Source: Gammaproteobacteria bacterium
Lineage (GTDB): Bacteria > Pseudomonadota > Gammaproteobacteria > Berkiellales > Berkiellaceae
Length of the DNA stretch: 64,000 nucleotides
Direction of reading: 5' to 3'
Assembly (NCBI GenBank): GCA_016191245.1
Contig: JACPOY010000021.1
Span: forward strand, 124,001 to 188,000
The position numbers and the translations under genes are program-made. The notes under the pieces are model-generated. The model ran no database searches and had not been told where the DNA came from. It saw only the letters and a list, made by a program, of their open reading frames with translations. Positions 25,758 through 35,879 of the stretch are shown piece by piece. Position 1 is the stretch's first letter. The number at the start of each line of letters is the position of its first letter.

Positions 25758-26963
25758 TTACATAGATTTAACATATCGTTTTTTAGGAGAACTGGCATCA
25801 GTGGCTTCAGTGGGTTCTACTGCCACATTTTTTGCAAATTCTTCTGCGATATTAAAACGAAATTGAGAATAATCGCATAGGCCTGCTTTGTTTCTTGGGA
25901 GTAATTTGTTTGCGCATAATTTAGCGTAGTAGCATACTGCCACACCACAGTCTACCCAATTATTTTGAGTTGGGACCTGGATGAATTCTTGTTTATGAAT
26001 GAGATCATCAATAACTTGGTCGGGATATAAACTTTGCAATAATGACTTTGCTTTTTCAAGATATTCTTCGTTATCTGAATTTAAAGAATCTAAACAAAAA
26101 AGATTAAATTTGCCATTGGGAAGTTTATCAATAACAACCAAATACCAGTGACTTCCATCACCCATCGGCCATAAAATTCGTTGAGCTTTTGTTAATGTAT
26201 TGCGTGTTTCCTTCACACAATTTTTATTCATTTTTAAATTATTGAAAAAATCTTTTGGATCAACTGCATATCCGGTAGGCAAAACAGCAATATGGTTGTT
26301 TTGATTTGCTAAAATTGTAAGGTACTTATTAATAATTTCGTCATTTAGCCATTCGTCGTTTAATAAATCACTAGCTTGCTTTTCATCTAAATGTTCAATC
26401 ATGCTGATAAGGGTTTCTAAAGTTTCTTTTTCACCTTCTGAGCTATATTTTTCATAAACTTTCGATTGCAAGGCGAAAACATTTTTCTTTATTTGTTTCA
26501 TAGAAGCACTAGCTTTCACTGTATCTTCAATTCCAAGCTGCTGCTTGTATTGTAAAAGCATAGTATTTTTTTCAATTAGAAGGGCCTGACTTTCAGCTAG
26601 TTCCTCTGGTGTTGCCTCTGGAATCATAATGAATTCTAAAGGGCTTTTCTTGGGTGGTGTTTTTACTTTTTTAGAGGAAGGTTTCTCATCATCAGAGTCT
26701 ATTTCAATAACTTCTGCAATTTCTGTTAAATCAATGATATTAGGTGAAACAGGGGGTTTTTGTTTCTTTCTTTTGGCAGGACTTCGTTTTAATGGTATTT
26801 CCTCGGCATCACTAGAGTCTAGTTCAATGAGGCAAATCTCTTCCTTAGAATCATCAGTCTCTTCTTGCTTTGACATGTAAGGTGAAAAAATGGTGCTAAA
26901 TAGCCTTTTTGCCAATTTTTCAGCAAAATTTATAGGTTTATCTCGTTTATCATTACCAATCAT
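25758..26963 (-). CDS. Ulp1/SENP-type SUMO protease (C48) with SUMO-interacting and nuclear-localisation-like motifs; effector candidate
   Basis: The product is 401 aa from ATG 26963 (an in-frame TTG at 26981 would add six). The C-terminal half (about 195-380) is a C48 cysteine protease: WLNDEIINKYL substrate-groove helix, catalytic His272 in GSHWYLVVI, Asp292 in CLDSLN, oxyanion Gln333 in PTQNN and nucleophile Cys339 in VDCGV. The N-terminal third has three SUMO-interacting-motif-like stretches followed by acidic residues: LIELDSSDAEE (45-48 core), IIDLTE (76-79) and VIEIDSDDE (85-88). A basic segment KRSPAKRKKQK (59-69) and KKVKTPPKK resemble nuclear-localisation signals. Bacteria lack SUMO, so the likely target is host SUMO or a SUMO-like protein. 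It stands alone between a desaturase gene and valS. Confidence 0.88.
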   Translation of the reverse strand: MIGNDKRDKPINFAEKLAKRLFSTIFSPYMSKQEETDDSKEEICLIELDSSDAEEIPLKRSPAKRKKQKPPVSPNIIDLTEIAEVIEIDSDDEKPSSKKVKTPPKKSPLEFIMIPEATPEELAESQALLIEKNTMLLQYKQQLGIEDTVKASASMKQIKKNVFALQSKVYEKYSSEGEKETLETLISMIEHLDEKQASDLLNDEWLNDEIINKYLTILANQNNHIAVLPTGYAVDPKDFFNNLKMNKNCVKETRNTLTKAQRILWPMGDGSHWYLVVIDKLPNGKFNLFCLDSLNSDNEEYLEKAKSLLQSLYPDQVIDDLIHKQEFIQVPTQNNWVDCGVAVCYYAKLCANKLLPRNKAGLCDYSQFRFNIAEEFAKNVAVEPTEATDASSPKKRYVKSM

Positions 26964-27061
26964 CAGTCCAGGTCCAGCCAAAAACGCAAAGAAAGAACTT
27001 TAACTTAATAATGTATAAAAAGCCAAATTAATCGATAAAAGGCAACAAATTTGACTATTTT

Positions 27062-27087
27062 ACGTTAGGTGTAAATACACCTAACGT
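27062..27087. terminator. Perfect palindrome between valS and the Ulp1-like gene
   Basis: ACGTTAGGTGTA pairs with TACACCTAACGT across two bases. It lies 23 bases downstream of the valS stop, so it is a probable terminator hairpin, although only short T- and A-runs flank it. An operator for the downstream protease gene is an alternative reading. Confidence 0.5.
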
Positions 27088-27109
27088 TTCGCTTGATAAA
27101 ATCCAGCCG

Positions 27110-29905
27110 CTACTTTGTTTTCGTAATCCCTTCCATTGATTCAATTGTCTTCTTTAGTTTCTCAATGGCAGTACTTGCAGCATTTTTGCGTAATTGCTCT
27201 TTTTCAACAGCTTCAGGACTTGCGCGTTGACAAAAACTTTCATTCGATAGTTTATTGCAAGCATGATCGAAATCAGACTGGTGCTTTTTCATTTCTTTTT
27301 GAAGCCTGTCAATTTCTGCTTGTATATCATCAATTGCACCTTCAAGTGGAATTAAAATCTCAAAGCTACCTGCAATAATATGAACAGAAACAGGGGGAGT
27401 TTCTCCTGGATAGAGTTTACGCAAGTCACTGAGTTTGGCTAAAGTTCTCATGCTTTGACTATTGGCAGAGAAAGCATTATCAACATCAATATTATCAGTT
27501 TTATAAATGGCGCGAAGTTGCTTGTTTGGACTCAAGTTCATCTCGCCTCTGATATTACGGATCCCCATAATAAATTCTTGAACTAGATGTAAGGTTATCT
27601 CAGCTTTTTCATTAATTTTTGATTTATCCATTTCAGGAAAGGCTTGAATCATAATGGATGCGAGATTGATATTGCCTTTTTCAAGGTAAGGTATCAATTT
27701 ATGCCAAATTTCTTCAGTGATAAAAGGCATAATAGGATGAGTGGCACGCATTACTTCTTCTAGGATATTCACCAACATAAAACGTGTGCCGTTTTGTTGC
27801 TTGAGTGATACGCCATCTTGCGATAATACTGGTTTTGATAATTCAAGATACCAGTCGCAATATTGATTCCAAATAAAATCGTAAATGGTTTGTGCAACCA
27901 AATCAAAACGAAAAGTGGCAATGTGATCTTCGATAGTTTGTTTGGTTTTTTGCCAAATGGAGAACATCGCAATATCATAAATACTAAATTCTCTGTCTTC
28001 TTGCGATTTTCCTAAGTCTTTGCCTTCGATATTCATAAATACAAATCGCGAAGCATTCCATATTTTATTACAGAAATTGCGATAACCTTCTACTCTTGAG
28101 AGATCAAAGCGGATAAAACGGTTTGTTGTTGCAAATGCGCATAATGAAAAACGCAAAGCATCGGTTCCAAAGCTGGGTATGCCATTTGGGAATTCTTTGC
28201 GAGTTGTTTTTTCAATTTGTTTTGCCATTTGAGGCTGCATCAAACCACTAATGCGCTTTTGAACTAAACTTTCTAAATCAATGCCATCGATTAAATCTAA
28301 AGGATCTAAAATATTACCCTTGGATTTAGACATTTTTTGGCCATGAGCATCAAGAATAAGACCTGTAACGAACACTTTACGAAATGGGACATCATCCATA
28401 AATTTTAGGCCCATCATGATCATGCGAGCCACCCAGAAAAAGATAATATCAAAACCTGTGACAAGCACACTGGTTGGGTAATAAGTTTTCAATTCAGGCG
28501 TTTGATGCGGCCAGCCTAATGTCGAAAAGGGCCAAAGAGCAGAGGAGAACCAAGTATCTAATACATCTTGATCTTGTGTTAATAAAACATCAGCACTTAA
28601 TTTGTATTTGGTTCTGATTTCTTCTTCATTGCGACCAACATACACTTTACTGTTTTCATCATACCAAGCAGGAATGCGATGTCCCCACCAAATTTGACGG
28701 CTAATACACCAATCTTGAATGTTATTCATCCATTCAAAATAACTATTTTCCCAATTTTCGGGCACAAATTGTATTTTTTTGGATTTAACAACATCAATCG
28801 CATCCTTAGCTAAAGCTTTGGCATCTACAAACCATTGATCGGTTAAATAAGGTTCAATCACTTCGCCGGTTCTATCGCCTCTTGGCACTTTTAGTCGATG
28901 TGGTTCTATTTTTTCTAAAAGCTCAGCTTTTTGTAAGTTATCAATGATTTTTAATCTTGCATCTTTTCGTGATAAACCTTGATAAGCAATAGGCGCATTT
29001 TCATTGATAAAAGCATCAATATTAAAAATATTTATCATCGGTAATTGATGACGTTTACCCATTTCATAATCGTTGAAATCATGGGCGGGGGTGATTTTTA
29101 CGCAGCCGGTACCAAATTCTGGATCAACATAATCATCCCCAATAATCGGAATAAGCCTATCGCTTAAAGGCAGTTTGATTTTTTTGCCAATCAAATGCTG
29201 ATAGCGACTATCTTCAGGGTGCACTGCGACTGCAGTATCGCCCAGCATCGTTTCAGGTCGAGTTGTCGCAACAACAAGATGTTCGTTTGAATTATCGATG
29301 GGATAACGGATATACCATAAATTTCCGTCTTCTTCTTCTTGAATCACTTCTAAATCAGAAACGGCAGTATGTAATTTGGGATCCCAGTTTACTAAACGTT
29401 GACCGCGGTAAATCAAGCCTTCGTCATAAAGGCGTACAAATACTTCATTCACAGCCTGTGATAAACCTTCATCCATCGTAAAGCGTTCACGAGACCAATC
29501 GATGGATGTACCAAGGCGACGCATTTGTCTGCTAATGGTATCTCCAGATTGCGCTTTCCACTCCCAGACCTTATGAATAAATGCTTCACGGCCAAGATCA
29601 TGTTTGCTAATGTCTTGAGCCAATAACTGACGTTCGACAACCATTTGCGTGGCAATGCCTGCATGATCTGTTCCGCCTTGCCATAATGTTTGATGATTTT
29701 TCATTCTATGATAACGAATAAGTGTATCCATGATGGTGTCTTGAAAAGCATGCCCCATGTGTAATGTGCCAGTCACATTGGGAGGAGGCAGCATAATACA
29801 ATAGGGTTCATCCCCAGCGTTGGGTTTAAAATAGCCGGCTTTTTCCCACTGTTGATACCATTTTTTTTCTAATTCATGTGGTTGGTATGTTTTATCAATT
29901 GTCAT
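27110..29905 (-). CDS. valS: ValS, valyl-tRNA synthetase
   Basis: This class I synthetase of 931 aa charges tRNA-Val and edits misactivated Thr. It has [15 protein letters not shown] (HIGH motif, about 40-55), the large editing insertion CP1 (about 190-330, with [13 protein letters not shown]), [10 protein letters not shown] (KMSKS motif, near 556), the anticodon-binding helical domain, and a C-terminal coiled coil of about 65 residues with Lys/Glu heptads, typical of ValS. The ATG overlaps the pepA stop as ATGA, so the two are translationally coupled. The pepA-valS order is widespread in gammaproteobacteria. Confidence 0.96.
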   Translation of the reverse strand: MTIDKTYQPHELEKKWYQQWEKAGYFKPNAGDEPYCIMLPPPNVTGTLHMGHAFQDTIMDTLIRYHRMKNHQTLWQGGTDHAGIATQMVVERQLLAQDISKHDLGREAFIHKVWEWKAQSGDTISRQMRRLGTSIDWSRERFTMDEGLSQAVNEVFVRLYDEGLIYRGQRLVNWDPKLHTAVSDLEVIQEEEDGNLWYIRYPIDNSNEHLVVATTRPETMLGDTAVAVHPEDSRYQHLIGKKIKLPLSDRLIPIIGDDYVDPEFGTGCVKITPAHDFNDYEMGKRHQLPMINIFNIDAFINENAPIAYQGLSRKDARLKIIDNLQKAELLEKIEPHRLKVPRGDRTGEVIEPYLTDQWFVDAKALAKDAIDVVKSKKIQFVPENWENSYFEWMNNIQDWCISRQIWWGHRIPAWYDENSKVYVGRNEEEIRTKYKLSADVLLTQDQDVLDTWFSSALWPFSTLGWPHQTPELKTYYPTSVLVTGFDIIFFWVARMIMMGLKFMDDVPFRKVFVTGLILDAHGQKMSKSKGNILDPLDLIDGIDLESLVQKRISGLMQPQMAKQIEKTTRKEFPNGIPSFGTDALRFSLCAFATTNRFIRFDLSRVEGYRNFCNKIWNASRFVFMNIEGKDLGKSQEDREFSIYDIAMFSIWQKTKQTIEDHIATFRFDLVAQTIYDFIWNQYCDWYLELSKPVLSQDGVSLKQQNGTRFMLVNILEEVMRATHPIMPFITEEIWHKLIPYLEKGNINLASIMIQAFPEMDKSKINEKAEITLHLVQEFIMGIRNIRGEMNLSPNKQLRAIYKTDNIDVDNAFSANSQSMRTLAKLSDLRKLYPGETPPVSVHIIAGSFEILIPLEGAIDDIQAEIDRLQKEMKKHQSDFDHACNKLSNESFCQRASPEAVEKEQLRKNAASTAIEKLKKTIESMEGITKTK

Positions 29906-31404
29906 AACGCTTTGCACCGATTAAGCAAATATTGTACTAATAACGCAACAGGACGGCCAGTTGCGCCTCTTTTAGAGCCATATAATGTTGCGGTATTGGC
30001 AACATCCAAATGTGCCCAGGGAAATTTTTGAGCAAATTTTGCGAGAAAACATCCGGCAACAATAGTTCTTGCACCAATATCGGCAACGGGCACGTTAGCA
30101 ATATCTGCAAAATCTGATTTTAAGGCATCATGATATTCATCCCACAAAGGTAATTGCCATACTTTGTCTGAACTATCAAAACCTGCTTGTGATAAATCAT
30201 GGGCTAATTGATCATTGTTACTCATTAATCCACTGGCATAGGGGCCAAGAGCTAATTGGCAAGCGCCCGTTAATGTTGCAATATCGATAACGGCATCAGG
30301 ATGAAAACGCTCGCAGTAGGTTAAAGCATCAGCCAAGATTAAGCGCCCTTCAGCATCGGTATTTAAAATTTCTATCGTAAGACCCGACATACTGGTGACA
30401 ATATCTTCAGGACGTGTCGCATTAGGGCCAGGCATATTTTCACAACTTGGAATAACACTGATTATATTTAAAGGTAATTCAAGATGAAGTGCAGCTTCTA
30501 ATACGCCAAATACTGTAGCCGCACCGCACATATCATATTTCATCCCAATCATATGGGGTGGAATTTTAATAGAGTTCCCACCAGTATCAAAAGTGATACC
30601 TTTTCCTACAAAGACAATAGGCTTTACGTCTTTACGAGCCCCTCGATATTCCAGGGTGATTAATTTGGCAGGAAAGTTACTCCCTTGTGTGACAGATAAT
30701 AATGAACCCATGCCAAGCGCAGCCATATCCTTTTCTTCTAACACTGCAACATTGACTTTAGCGTGTTCTTTTGCAAACTTTTTTGCTTTATCTGCAAGAA
30801 ATGATGGAGTACAAATATTGGGAGGAACATTGGCAAGATTTTTGGTTAATTCAATTCCCTGTGCAATCGCAACGCCTTCATTCACAGCACGTTCTGCTAC
30901 AGTGTGATCTCGTTTTGTAGGAACGATAAAAATAAAGCGGCGTAAAATTTTTCTTACGGGTTCCTTTTTACTTTTAAAATCATCAAAGCGATAAAAGGCT
31001 GTATGGATCCATTGTATGATTTGGCGTATTTTCCAGGAATTATCTTTATTTTTAACATGAAACTCATTAATGCAAAAGATAGCTTCAAGTGAATTTGTAT
31101 CGTTAAGAGTGGCTATCATTTTAAAAATTAGATCACGAAACTGCGACTCTTGCATTTCGCTTATCTGTCCACACCCTACAAGCAGCAGTCGTTCAGCTGG
31201 GAACCCTTCAATATTTTGTAACAGCAGCATTTGACCATACTTGCCCTCTAGATCACCTTTGCGTACCAAGTTGCTGATAACGCTATTGCTAGCGACATTG
31301 ATTTTTTCAGCTGTAGGAGAAAGTCGACGAGGTTCATAGATAGGCACTATCAGCAAGTGGGTTTTTTGTTTTTCGGGTTGGCCGCTTTTGACACTAAATT
31401 CCAT
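29902..31404 (-). CDS. pepA: PepA, leucyl aminopeptidase
   Basis: This M17 cytosol aminopeptidase of 500 aa removes N-terminal residues with two metal ions per subunit. In many bacteria it also binds DNA at cer-type sites. Metal and catalytic motifs are [10 protein letters not shown] (with its Lys and Asp), KYDMCGAA and the M17 signature NTDAEGRL, in the C-terminal half. The N-terminal domain (about 1-170) is the less conserved macro-like domain. It is the first gene of a pepA-valS operon and divergent from lptF, as in E. coli. Confidence 0.96.
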   Translation of the reverse strand: MEFSVKSGQPEKQKTHLLIVPIYEPRRLSPTAEKINVASNSVISNLVRKGDLEGKYGQMLLLQNIEGFPAERLLLVGCGQISEMQESQFRDLIFKMIATLNDTNSLEAIFCINEFHVKNKDNSWKIRQIIQWIHTAFYRFDDFKSKKEPVRKILRRFIFIVPTKRDHTVAERAVNEGVAIAQGIELTKNLANVPPNICTPSFLADKAKKFAKEHAKVNVAVLEEKDMAALGMGSLLSVTQGSNFPAKLITLEYRGARKDVKPIVFVGKGITFDTGGNSIKIPPHMIGMKYDMCGAATVFGVLEAALHLELPLNIISVIPSCENMPGPNATRPEDIVTSMSGLTIEILNTDAEGRLILADALTYCERFHPDAVIDIATLTGACQLALGPYASGLMSNNDQLAHDLSQAGFDSSDKVWQLPLWDEYHDALKSDFADIANVPVADIGARTIVAGCFLAKFAQKFPWAHLDVANTATLYGSKRGATGRPVALLVQYLLNRCKAL

Positions 31405-31592
31405 ATTTTCTCCAAAATGGAAAGATATAAGTCTATAAACTAACTGTTAATAATTTTTTATCTGTGCAATTTTACGATATTTTGATATTTCTTGTTCGCC
31501 TTTATGACGGGTATAATTTATGATTAGCTAATTGAAAGCTAATTATCTACCTACCATCATAAATTTGCTACTACTACTATTAAGATGGGTTC

Positions 31593-32702
31593 ATGTTAAT
31601 CAGACGTTATTTGTTCCGTGAAGTCAGTTATACGTTTTTTGCTGTAATATTAGTTATCTTACTTATAGCTGTCAGCAATAAACTTGTAAGATTAGTAGCA
31701 CAAGCTGCTTCTGGTAGTATTCCCCCGAATGTTCTTTTTGAAGCTATTCTCTTTCAGGTGCCAGATTTATTAGCTTTTTTATTGCCTATCGGTTTATTTT
31801 TAGCGTTGTTACTTTGTTATAGTCGTTTTTTTGCCGATAACGAAATTCCAGTTATGTTGGCATGTGGGATTTCATGGCAGCGTCTTTTATCAGTCAACCT
31901 TGTTTTGGGCTTGATAGTGATGATCTTAGCCGGAGCGATGACCTGTTATGTCACGCCAAAAGCGGCTCAATATAAAGAACAATTGCTGCGCAATGAAGGG
32001 CCCATGTTGTTGATGCAAACCATTGCCCCTGGCCGATTTCATTCATATCAAAAAGATAAATTAGTGATCTATGTCACTGATTTAAGTTCAGATAGAAAAT
32101 CTTTACATGGTGTTTTTATTGCGGAACAACCTAATGGAAATGCTGCCGATAAAGATTGGAGCCTCATTAGTGCGGATGCAGGAAGTGTGTATACCGATGA
32201 GAGTGGATTAACCTATTTTAAGTTATTAGACGGGCGACGTTATAATGGCACTCCCGGGGAAATGGATTATAGTATTTTGTCGTTTCAAGAATATCAAAAA
32301 TTGCTTGAAGGACCTAAAGTCCAAGAAGGATTATATTTTCACCGTACAATGCCAACAAAAATGTTAATGGATAATCCAACCCCTTCTAATTTGGCAGAAT
32401 TGCAATGGCGGCTCTCCATTCCTTTAGCGGCACCATTACTTGCATTACTTGCGTTACCCCTGAGTCGAGTCGGTCCACGTGAAGGTCGATTTGGGCGATT
32501 ATTTATCGCATTACTTATTTGTATTTTGTATTTTAATTTATTAACCATGTGTAAACGTTTTATTGCAAGTGGTGCCTTATCACCTTACATTGGTGTGTGG
32601 TGGGTACATTTATTACTGCTTGTAATAGGATTGGCGTATTTAGCTAAAACATCTGGCAGATGGCATCAGGGTTATCATCATATGAAGCAGCGATTTGTAT
32701 AA
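31593..32702 (+). CDS. lptF: LptF, LPS export ABC transporter permease
   Basis: This 369-aa inner-membrane permease of the LptBFGC complex extracts lipopolysaccharide and sends it across the periplasm. The N-terminus (RRYLFREV) and six membrane segments (three near each end) flank a periplasmic beta-jellyroll domain (about 130-260), as in YjgP/LptF. It is immediately followed by lptG with no gap. A TATAAT at 31512-31517 is a possible promoter. The divergent partner is pepA, the usual gammaproteobacterial arrangement. Confidence 0.95.
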   Translation: MLIRRYLFREVSYTFFAVILVILLIAVSNKLVRLVAQAASGSIPPNVLFEAILFQVPDLLAFLLPIGLFLALLLCYSRFFADNEIPVMLACGISWQRLLSVNLVLGLIVMILAGAMTCYVTPKAAQYKEQLLRNEGPMLLMQTIAPGRFHSYQKDKLVIYVTDLSSDRKSLHGVFIAEQPNGNAADKDWSLISADAGSVYTDESGLTYFKLLDGRRYNGTPGEMDYSILSFQEYQKLLEGPKVQEGLYFHRTMPTKMLMDNPTPSNLAELQWRLSIPLAAPLLALLALPLSRVGPREGRFGRLFIALLICILYFNLLTMCKRFIASGALSPYIGVWWVHLLLLVIGLAYLAKTSGRWHQGYHHMKQRFV

Positions 32703-33773
32703 ATGATAAATAAAATTACGCTATATATATGGAAATCAATTTTAGTGGCTATATTATTAGTCATGACTTTGTTTATTGGCTTAGAATTTATTTTTTCATT
32801 TGTAAATGAAATTCGTTACGTTGGTACGGGTGATTACACTTTGAGCCAAGCTGTCGCATTTATTTTGCTTTCACTTCCAGCACAAATTACTCAATTATTT
32901 CCGATGGCCACACTTGTGGGTACCTTATTGGGACTAGGTTTGCTTGCTTCTCGCAGTGAATTAGTTGTGATGCGCGCAGCAGGGTTCAGTGTGGCAGATA
33001 TCATTGTTGCTGTATTAAAGCTTGCCGTTGTATTAGGTATGAGTATCTGGCTGATTGGGGAATTTATTTCTCCTATGACTGAAAAATTAGCACATCATAA
33101 TAAAGCAGCAAGTTTGAGTGCAGGGCAGGCACTAGGAACAACAAATGGTATATGGATGCGTGATGCAGATGATTTTATTCATATACAGTCTATGCAACCT
33201 GATGGGCATTTAGTTGGTATTACACTTTATCAGTTTGACAATCAAATGCACCTTCAAAAAGCAAGTTTTGCTCAGTTTGCAAATTATGAACAAGATCATT
33301 GGATTTTGCATGATATTCAAGAAACGAATTTTGAAGAAGGTAAAACAACAAGACGTAAGATCCCTGAACTACATTGGGTAAGCCACATTTCGCCAGAAAT
33401 TTTAAGTATGGTGGGTGTAAAAGATCTTGATGAGCTTTCTTTAATAGGATTATGGCAAACAATTCAATATCGACAAGATAATTTGTTAGATGTTAAACCT
33501 TACAAACTTGCCTTTTGGCAAAAAATAATGCGTCCCATTGCAACATTAGTGATGATGTTTTTAGCCATTCCTTTTGTGTTTGGGCCGTTACGTTCTGCGA
33601 CGATGGGGCTTAGAATGCTGGTGGGAGTATTAGTAGGCTTTGTTTTCTATACCTTTAATCAATTATTTGGCCCTTTAACCTTGGTTTATCATGTTCCTGC
33701 TTTAGTGGGGGCATGTTTGCCCACCATTCTCTTTTTTGTAGCGGGATTGTTATTCATGAAAAGGGCGCGTTAA
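32703..33773 (+). CDS. lptG: LptG, LPS export ABC transporter permease
   Basis: LptG is the second permease of the lipopolysaccharide exporter and pairs with LptF. The product is 356 aa with three membrane helices at each end and a periplasmic domain between (about 125-260). The N-terminal helix region TLYIWKSILVAILLVMT and the late block GLRMLVGVLVGFVFY are typical. The start follows the lptF stop directly. With lpxH elsewhere in the window, it shows an intact LPS pathway. Confidence 0.95.
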   Translation: MINKITLYIWKSILVAILLVMTLFIGLEFIFSFVNEIRYVGTGDYTLSQAVAFILLSLPAQITQLFPMATLVGTLLGLGLLASRSELVVMRAAGFSVADIIVAVLKLAVVLGMSIWLIGEFISPMTEKLAHHNKAASLSAGQALGTTNGIWMRDADDFIHIQSMQPDGHLVGITLYQFDNQMHLQKASFAQFANYEQDHWILHDIQETNFEEGKTTRRKIPELHWVSHISPEILSMVGVKDLDELSLIGLWQTIQYRQDNLLDVKPYKLAFWQKIMRPIATLVMMFLAIPFVFGPLRSATMGLRMLVGVLVGFVFYTFNQLFGPLTLVYHVPALVGACLPTILFFVAGLLFMKRAR

Positions 33774-34205
33774 TCAGCGTTTGACTACTTTTGTTTTGGC
33801 AATAAGATCATGCAGACTTTGTTTATTTTTATCGAATAAACACCATAACAATCCAATACCAAATAGACCAAGACTAGGTAAACAAAGGACATAGCGTAAA
33901 AATGCACGCCGCCAGCTAATGCGTTGATTTTGTTCATCGACGAGTTTAATTTTCCAAGCCAACATGCCCAAAGTTTGTCCTCCTTTTTGCCAAAACCACG
34001 CTAAGAAAAGCCCTGTAACAATAAATAAATAGCTTAAGAAATAAATCCGATAAGGAAGAAGGGACTGACCTTTATTGGCAATTAATGCTAGTGTTGTTGC
34101 TAATAATAGAAATGAAAATAAAATAAAGCTGTCATAAACCATCGCAGCCAAGCGATGAAAAAGTGGAGCAGGTGAGTTTGTTGAATTGCTTTTTGTGCGA
34201 CTCAT
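33774..34205 (-). CDS. RDD-family membrane protein
   Basis: This is a 143-aa protein with an RDD domain (PF06271): RLAAMVYDSFILF at the start, then two or three hydrophobic segments and GGQTLGMLAWKIKLVDE, with the usual loop LRYVLCLPSL and a closing DLIAKTKVV. Family function is poorly known, with some members linked to ion transport. The start at 34205 gives the family's N-terminus; a longer frame upstream reads through a palindromic repeat and is not credible. Its stop is adjacent to the lptG stop on the opposite strand. Confidence 0.88.
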   Translation of the reverse strand: MSRTKSNSTNSPAPLFHRLAAMVYDSFILFSFLLLATTLALIANKGQSLLPYRIYFLSYLFIVTGLFLAWFWQKGGQTLGMLAWKIKLVDEQNQRISWRRAFLRYVLCLPSLGLFGIGLLWCLFDKNKQSLHDLIAKTKVVKR

Positions 34206-34294
34206 ATGATTAACCTTGGTATAAAAGACACGCAATTCTATATTGATTGTGATCTGTTCATCAATGTTATATATCTTGTAATCAATATCTAAGA

Positions 34295-34394
34295 CCCTCA
34301 CCCTAACCCTCTCCCGCAAGCGGTAGAGGGATCGGAAATAGGATCTGAAATTCATGTCCCCTCTACCGCTTGCGGGAGAGGGTTAGGGTGAGGG
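34295..34394. repeat. Inverted pair of repeat copies sharing a variant (REPIN-like)
   Basis: A forward copy at 34295-34330 and a reverse copy at 34358-34394 are separated by 27 bases; the spacer begins ATCGGAAA. Both arms carry the same variant (CGGTAGAGGG in one, CCCTCTACCG in the other) that most other copies lack. The two arms therefore change together. The pair lies between the RDD gene and the nucleotide-sugar dehydrogenase gene. Confidence 0.93.
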
Positions 34395-34435
34395 TCTTCT
34401 TTTGCGGATAAATGAAGAAGATACTGGAGGGATCT

Positions 34436-35725
34436 GTGTCTAAACATAATCGAAAAATAGCCGTTATAGGCCTTGGCTATGTTGGACTGCCAGTGGCTGT
34501 GGCATTTGGCATGAAAACTCCTATCATCGCATTTGATATTAATGCCAAACGGATTGCTGAGCTTAAAAAATGCATTGATGTTACAGGGGAAGTGACGAAC
34601 GAAGAATTAAATGCAACCAATATCTTTTTCACTAGTGAAAAGACAGATCTTAGTGATGCAGATTTTTTTATTGTTACTGTTCCCACCCCTTCAGATGATG
34701 CTCACCGGCCTGATTTAAGTTTTTTATATAAGGCCTGCGAGATTATTAGTCCACATTTAAAAGCAAATGATATTGTTGTTTTTGAATCAACTGTCTATCC
34801 AGGGGCAACTCAAGAAGAATGTATTCCAGTATTAGAAAGATTTTCACATTTAAAAGCTGGTGTTGATTTTTCTGTGGGATATTCACCAGAGAGGATAAAT
34901 CCTGGTGATAAAATTCATACAATTTCAAATGTGGTAAAGATTGTTTCAGCATTAGATCCGGAAACTTTAGATATCGTCTCGCAAGTATATGGTTCTATTG
35001 TGACAGCAGGGGTATATCGTTCTCCCAGCATTAAAGTGGCAGAAGCCGCCAAAGTTGTTGAAAATACACAACGCGATCTCAATATTGCTTTAATGAATGA
35101 ATTAGCCATCATTTGCGAAAAAATGAATATTGAAACTATTGATGTCATCAATGCAGCTAAAACTAAATGGAATTTTTTACCCTTTCTACCTGGTCTTGTG
35201 GGAGGGCACTGCATTGGTGTGGATCCTTATTATTTAACCTACAAAGCTAAGCAATTAGGTTATCGCCCCGAAGTTATCTTGGCAGGACGTCGTATTAATG
35301 ATGGAATGGGCAAATATATAGCCGATCAAACTGTAAAACAGCTCATCCACTTAGGTAGTTCTGTCAAAGGTGCAAAAGTTGCTATTTTAGGATTAACCTT
35401 TAAAGAAAATTGCCGTGATCTTCGAAATTCTAAAGTGATTGATATCATTAATGAATTAGCTTCTTTTGGGGTTGAGTTATTCGTGCACGATCCTATTGCA
35501 GATAAAGACGAAGCCTTAAAAGAATATGATATAGAATTAGTGGATTGGGAAGAAATTATAGATATGGATGCTATTGTTTTAGCCGTAGCGCATCGACATT
35601 ATTGTGAGCTGTCTGCTGAGCAATATGCACAAATGTTAGATCTCAATAGGCTCATTATTGATGTGAAGTCAGTTTTAGATAAAGAAGCATTTTCGCAAGT
35701 TGATATCAAAGTCTGGCGTTTGTAA
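34436..35725 (+). CDS. TviB/WbpO-type UDP-N-acetyl-sugar 6-dehydrogenase
   Basis: This 429-aa nucleotide-sugar dehydrogenase of the UDP-Glc/GDP-Man dehydrogenase family looks closest to TviB/WbpO, which oxidise UDP-GlcNAc or UDP-GalNAc to the uronic acid. The N-terminal Rossmann motif is GLGYVGLPVA, then TVPTPSDD and ESTVYPGAT. The catalytic Cys is in GGHCIGVDPYYL, and the C-terminal NAD/UDP domain has LGLTFKENCRDLRNSK. GTG at 34436 is chosen because GGAGG sits at ideal spacing; an in-frame ATG lies at 34412. It stands alone: no glycosyltransferase or epimerase gene is adjacent, so the polysaccharide it serves is not visible here. Confidence 0.9.
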   Translation: MSKHNRKIAVIGLGYVGLPVAVAFGMKTPIIAFDINAKRIAELKKCIDVTGEVTNEELNATNIFFTSEKTDLSDADFFIVTVPTPSDDAHRPDLSFLYKACEIISPHLKANDIVVFESTVYPGATQEECIPVLERFSHLKAGVDFSVGYSPERINPGDKIHTISNVVKIVSALDPETLDIVSQVYGSIVTAGVYRSPSIKVAEAAKVVENTQRDLNIALMNELAIICEKMNIETIDVINAAKTKWNFLPFLPGLVGGHCIGVDPYYLTYKAKQLGYRPEVILAGRRINDGMGKYIADQTVKQLIHLGSSVKGAKVAILGLTFKENCRDLRNSKVIDIINELASFGVELFVHDPIADKDEALKEYDIELVDWEEIIDMDAIVLAVAHRHYCELSAEQYAQMLDLNRLIIDVKSVLDKEAFSQVDIKVWRL

Positions 35726-35879
35726 GAACATCCCTTCATTTCTGCTTTGCCCTAACAAAGGGTCGGGTATATCACCGTAAATAATCATTCATTTTGACTA
35801 TAATCCATTCATGTGTTCGTGAGTTGCTCTTTATCAAGTAAAAAAAATCAGTGAATAGATTTTCAAGCGAGGTAATTCT

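Noticed and set aside
34206..34355. N-terminal extension of the RDD protein
   Set aside because: The extra residues are encoded by the repeat pair and its flank; the family's N-terminus begins at 34205.
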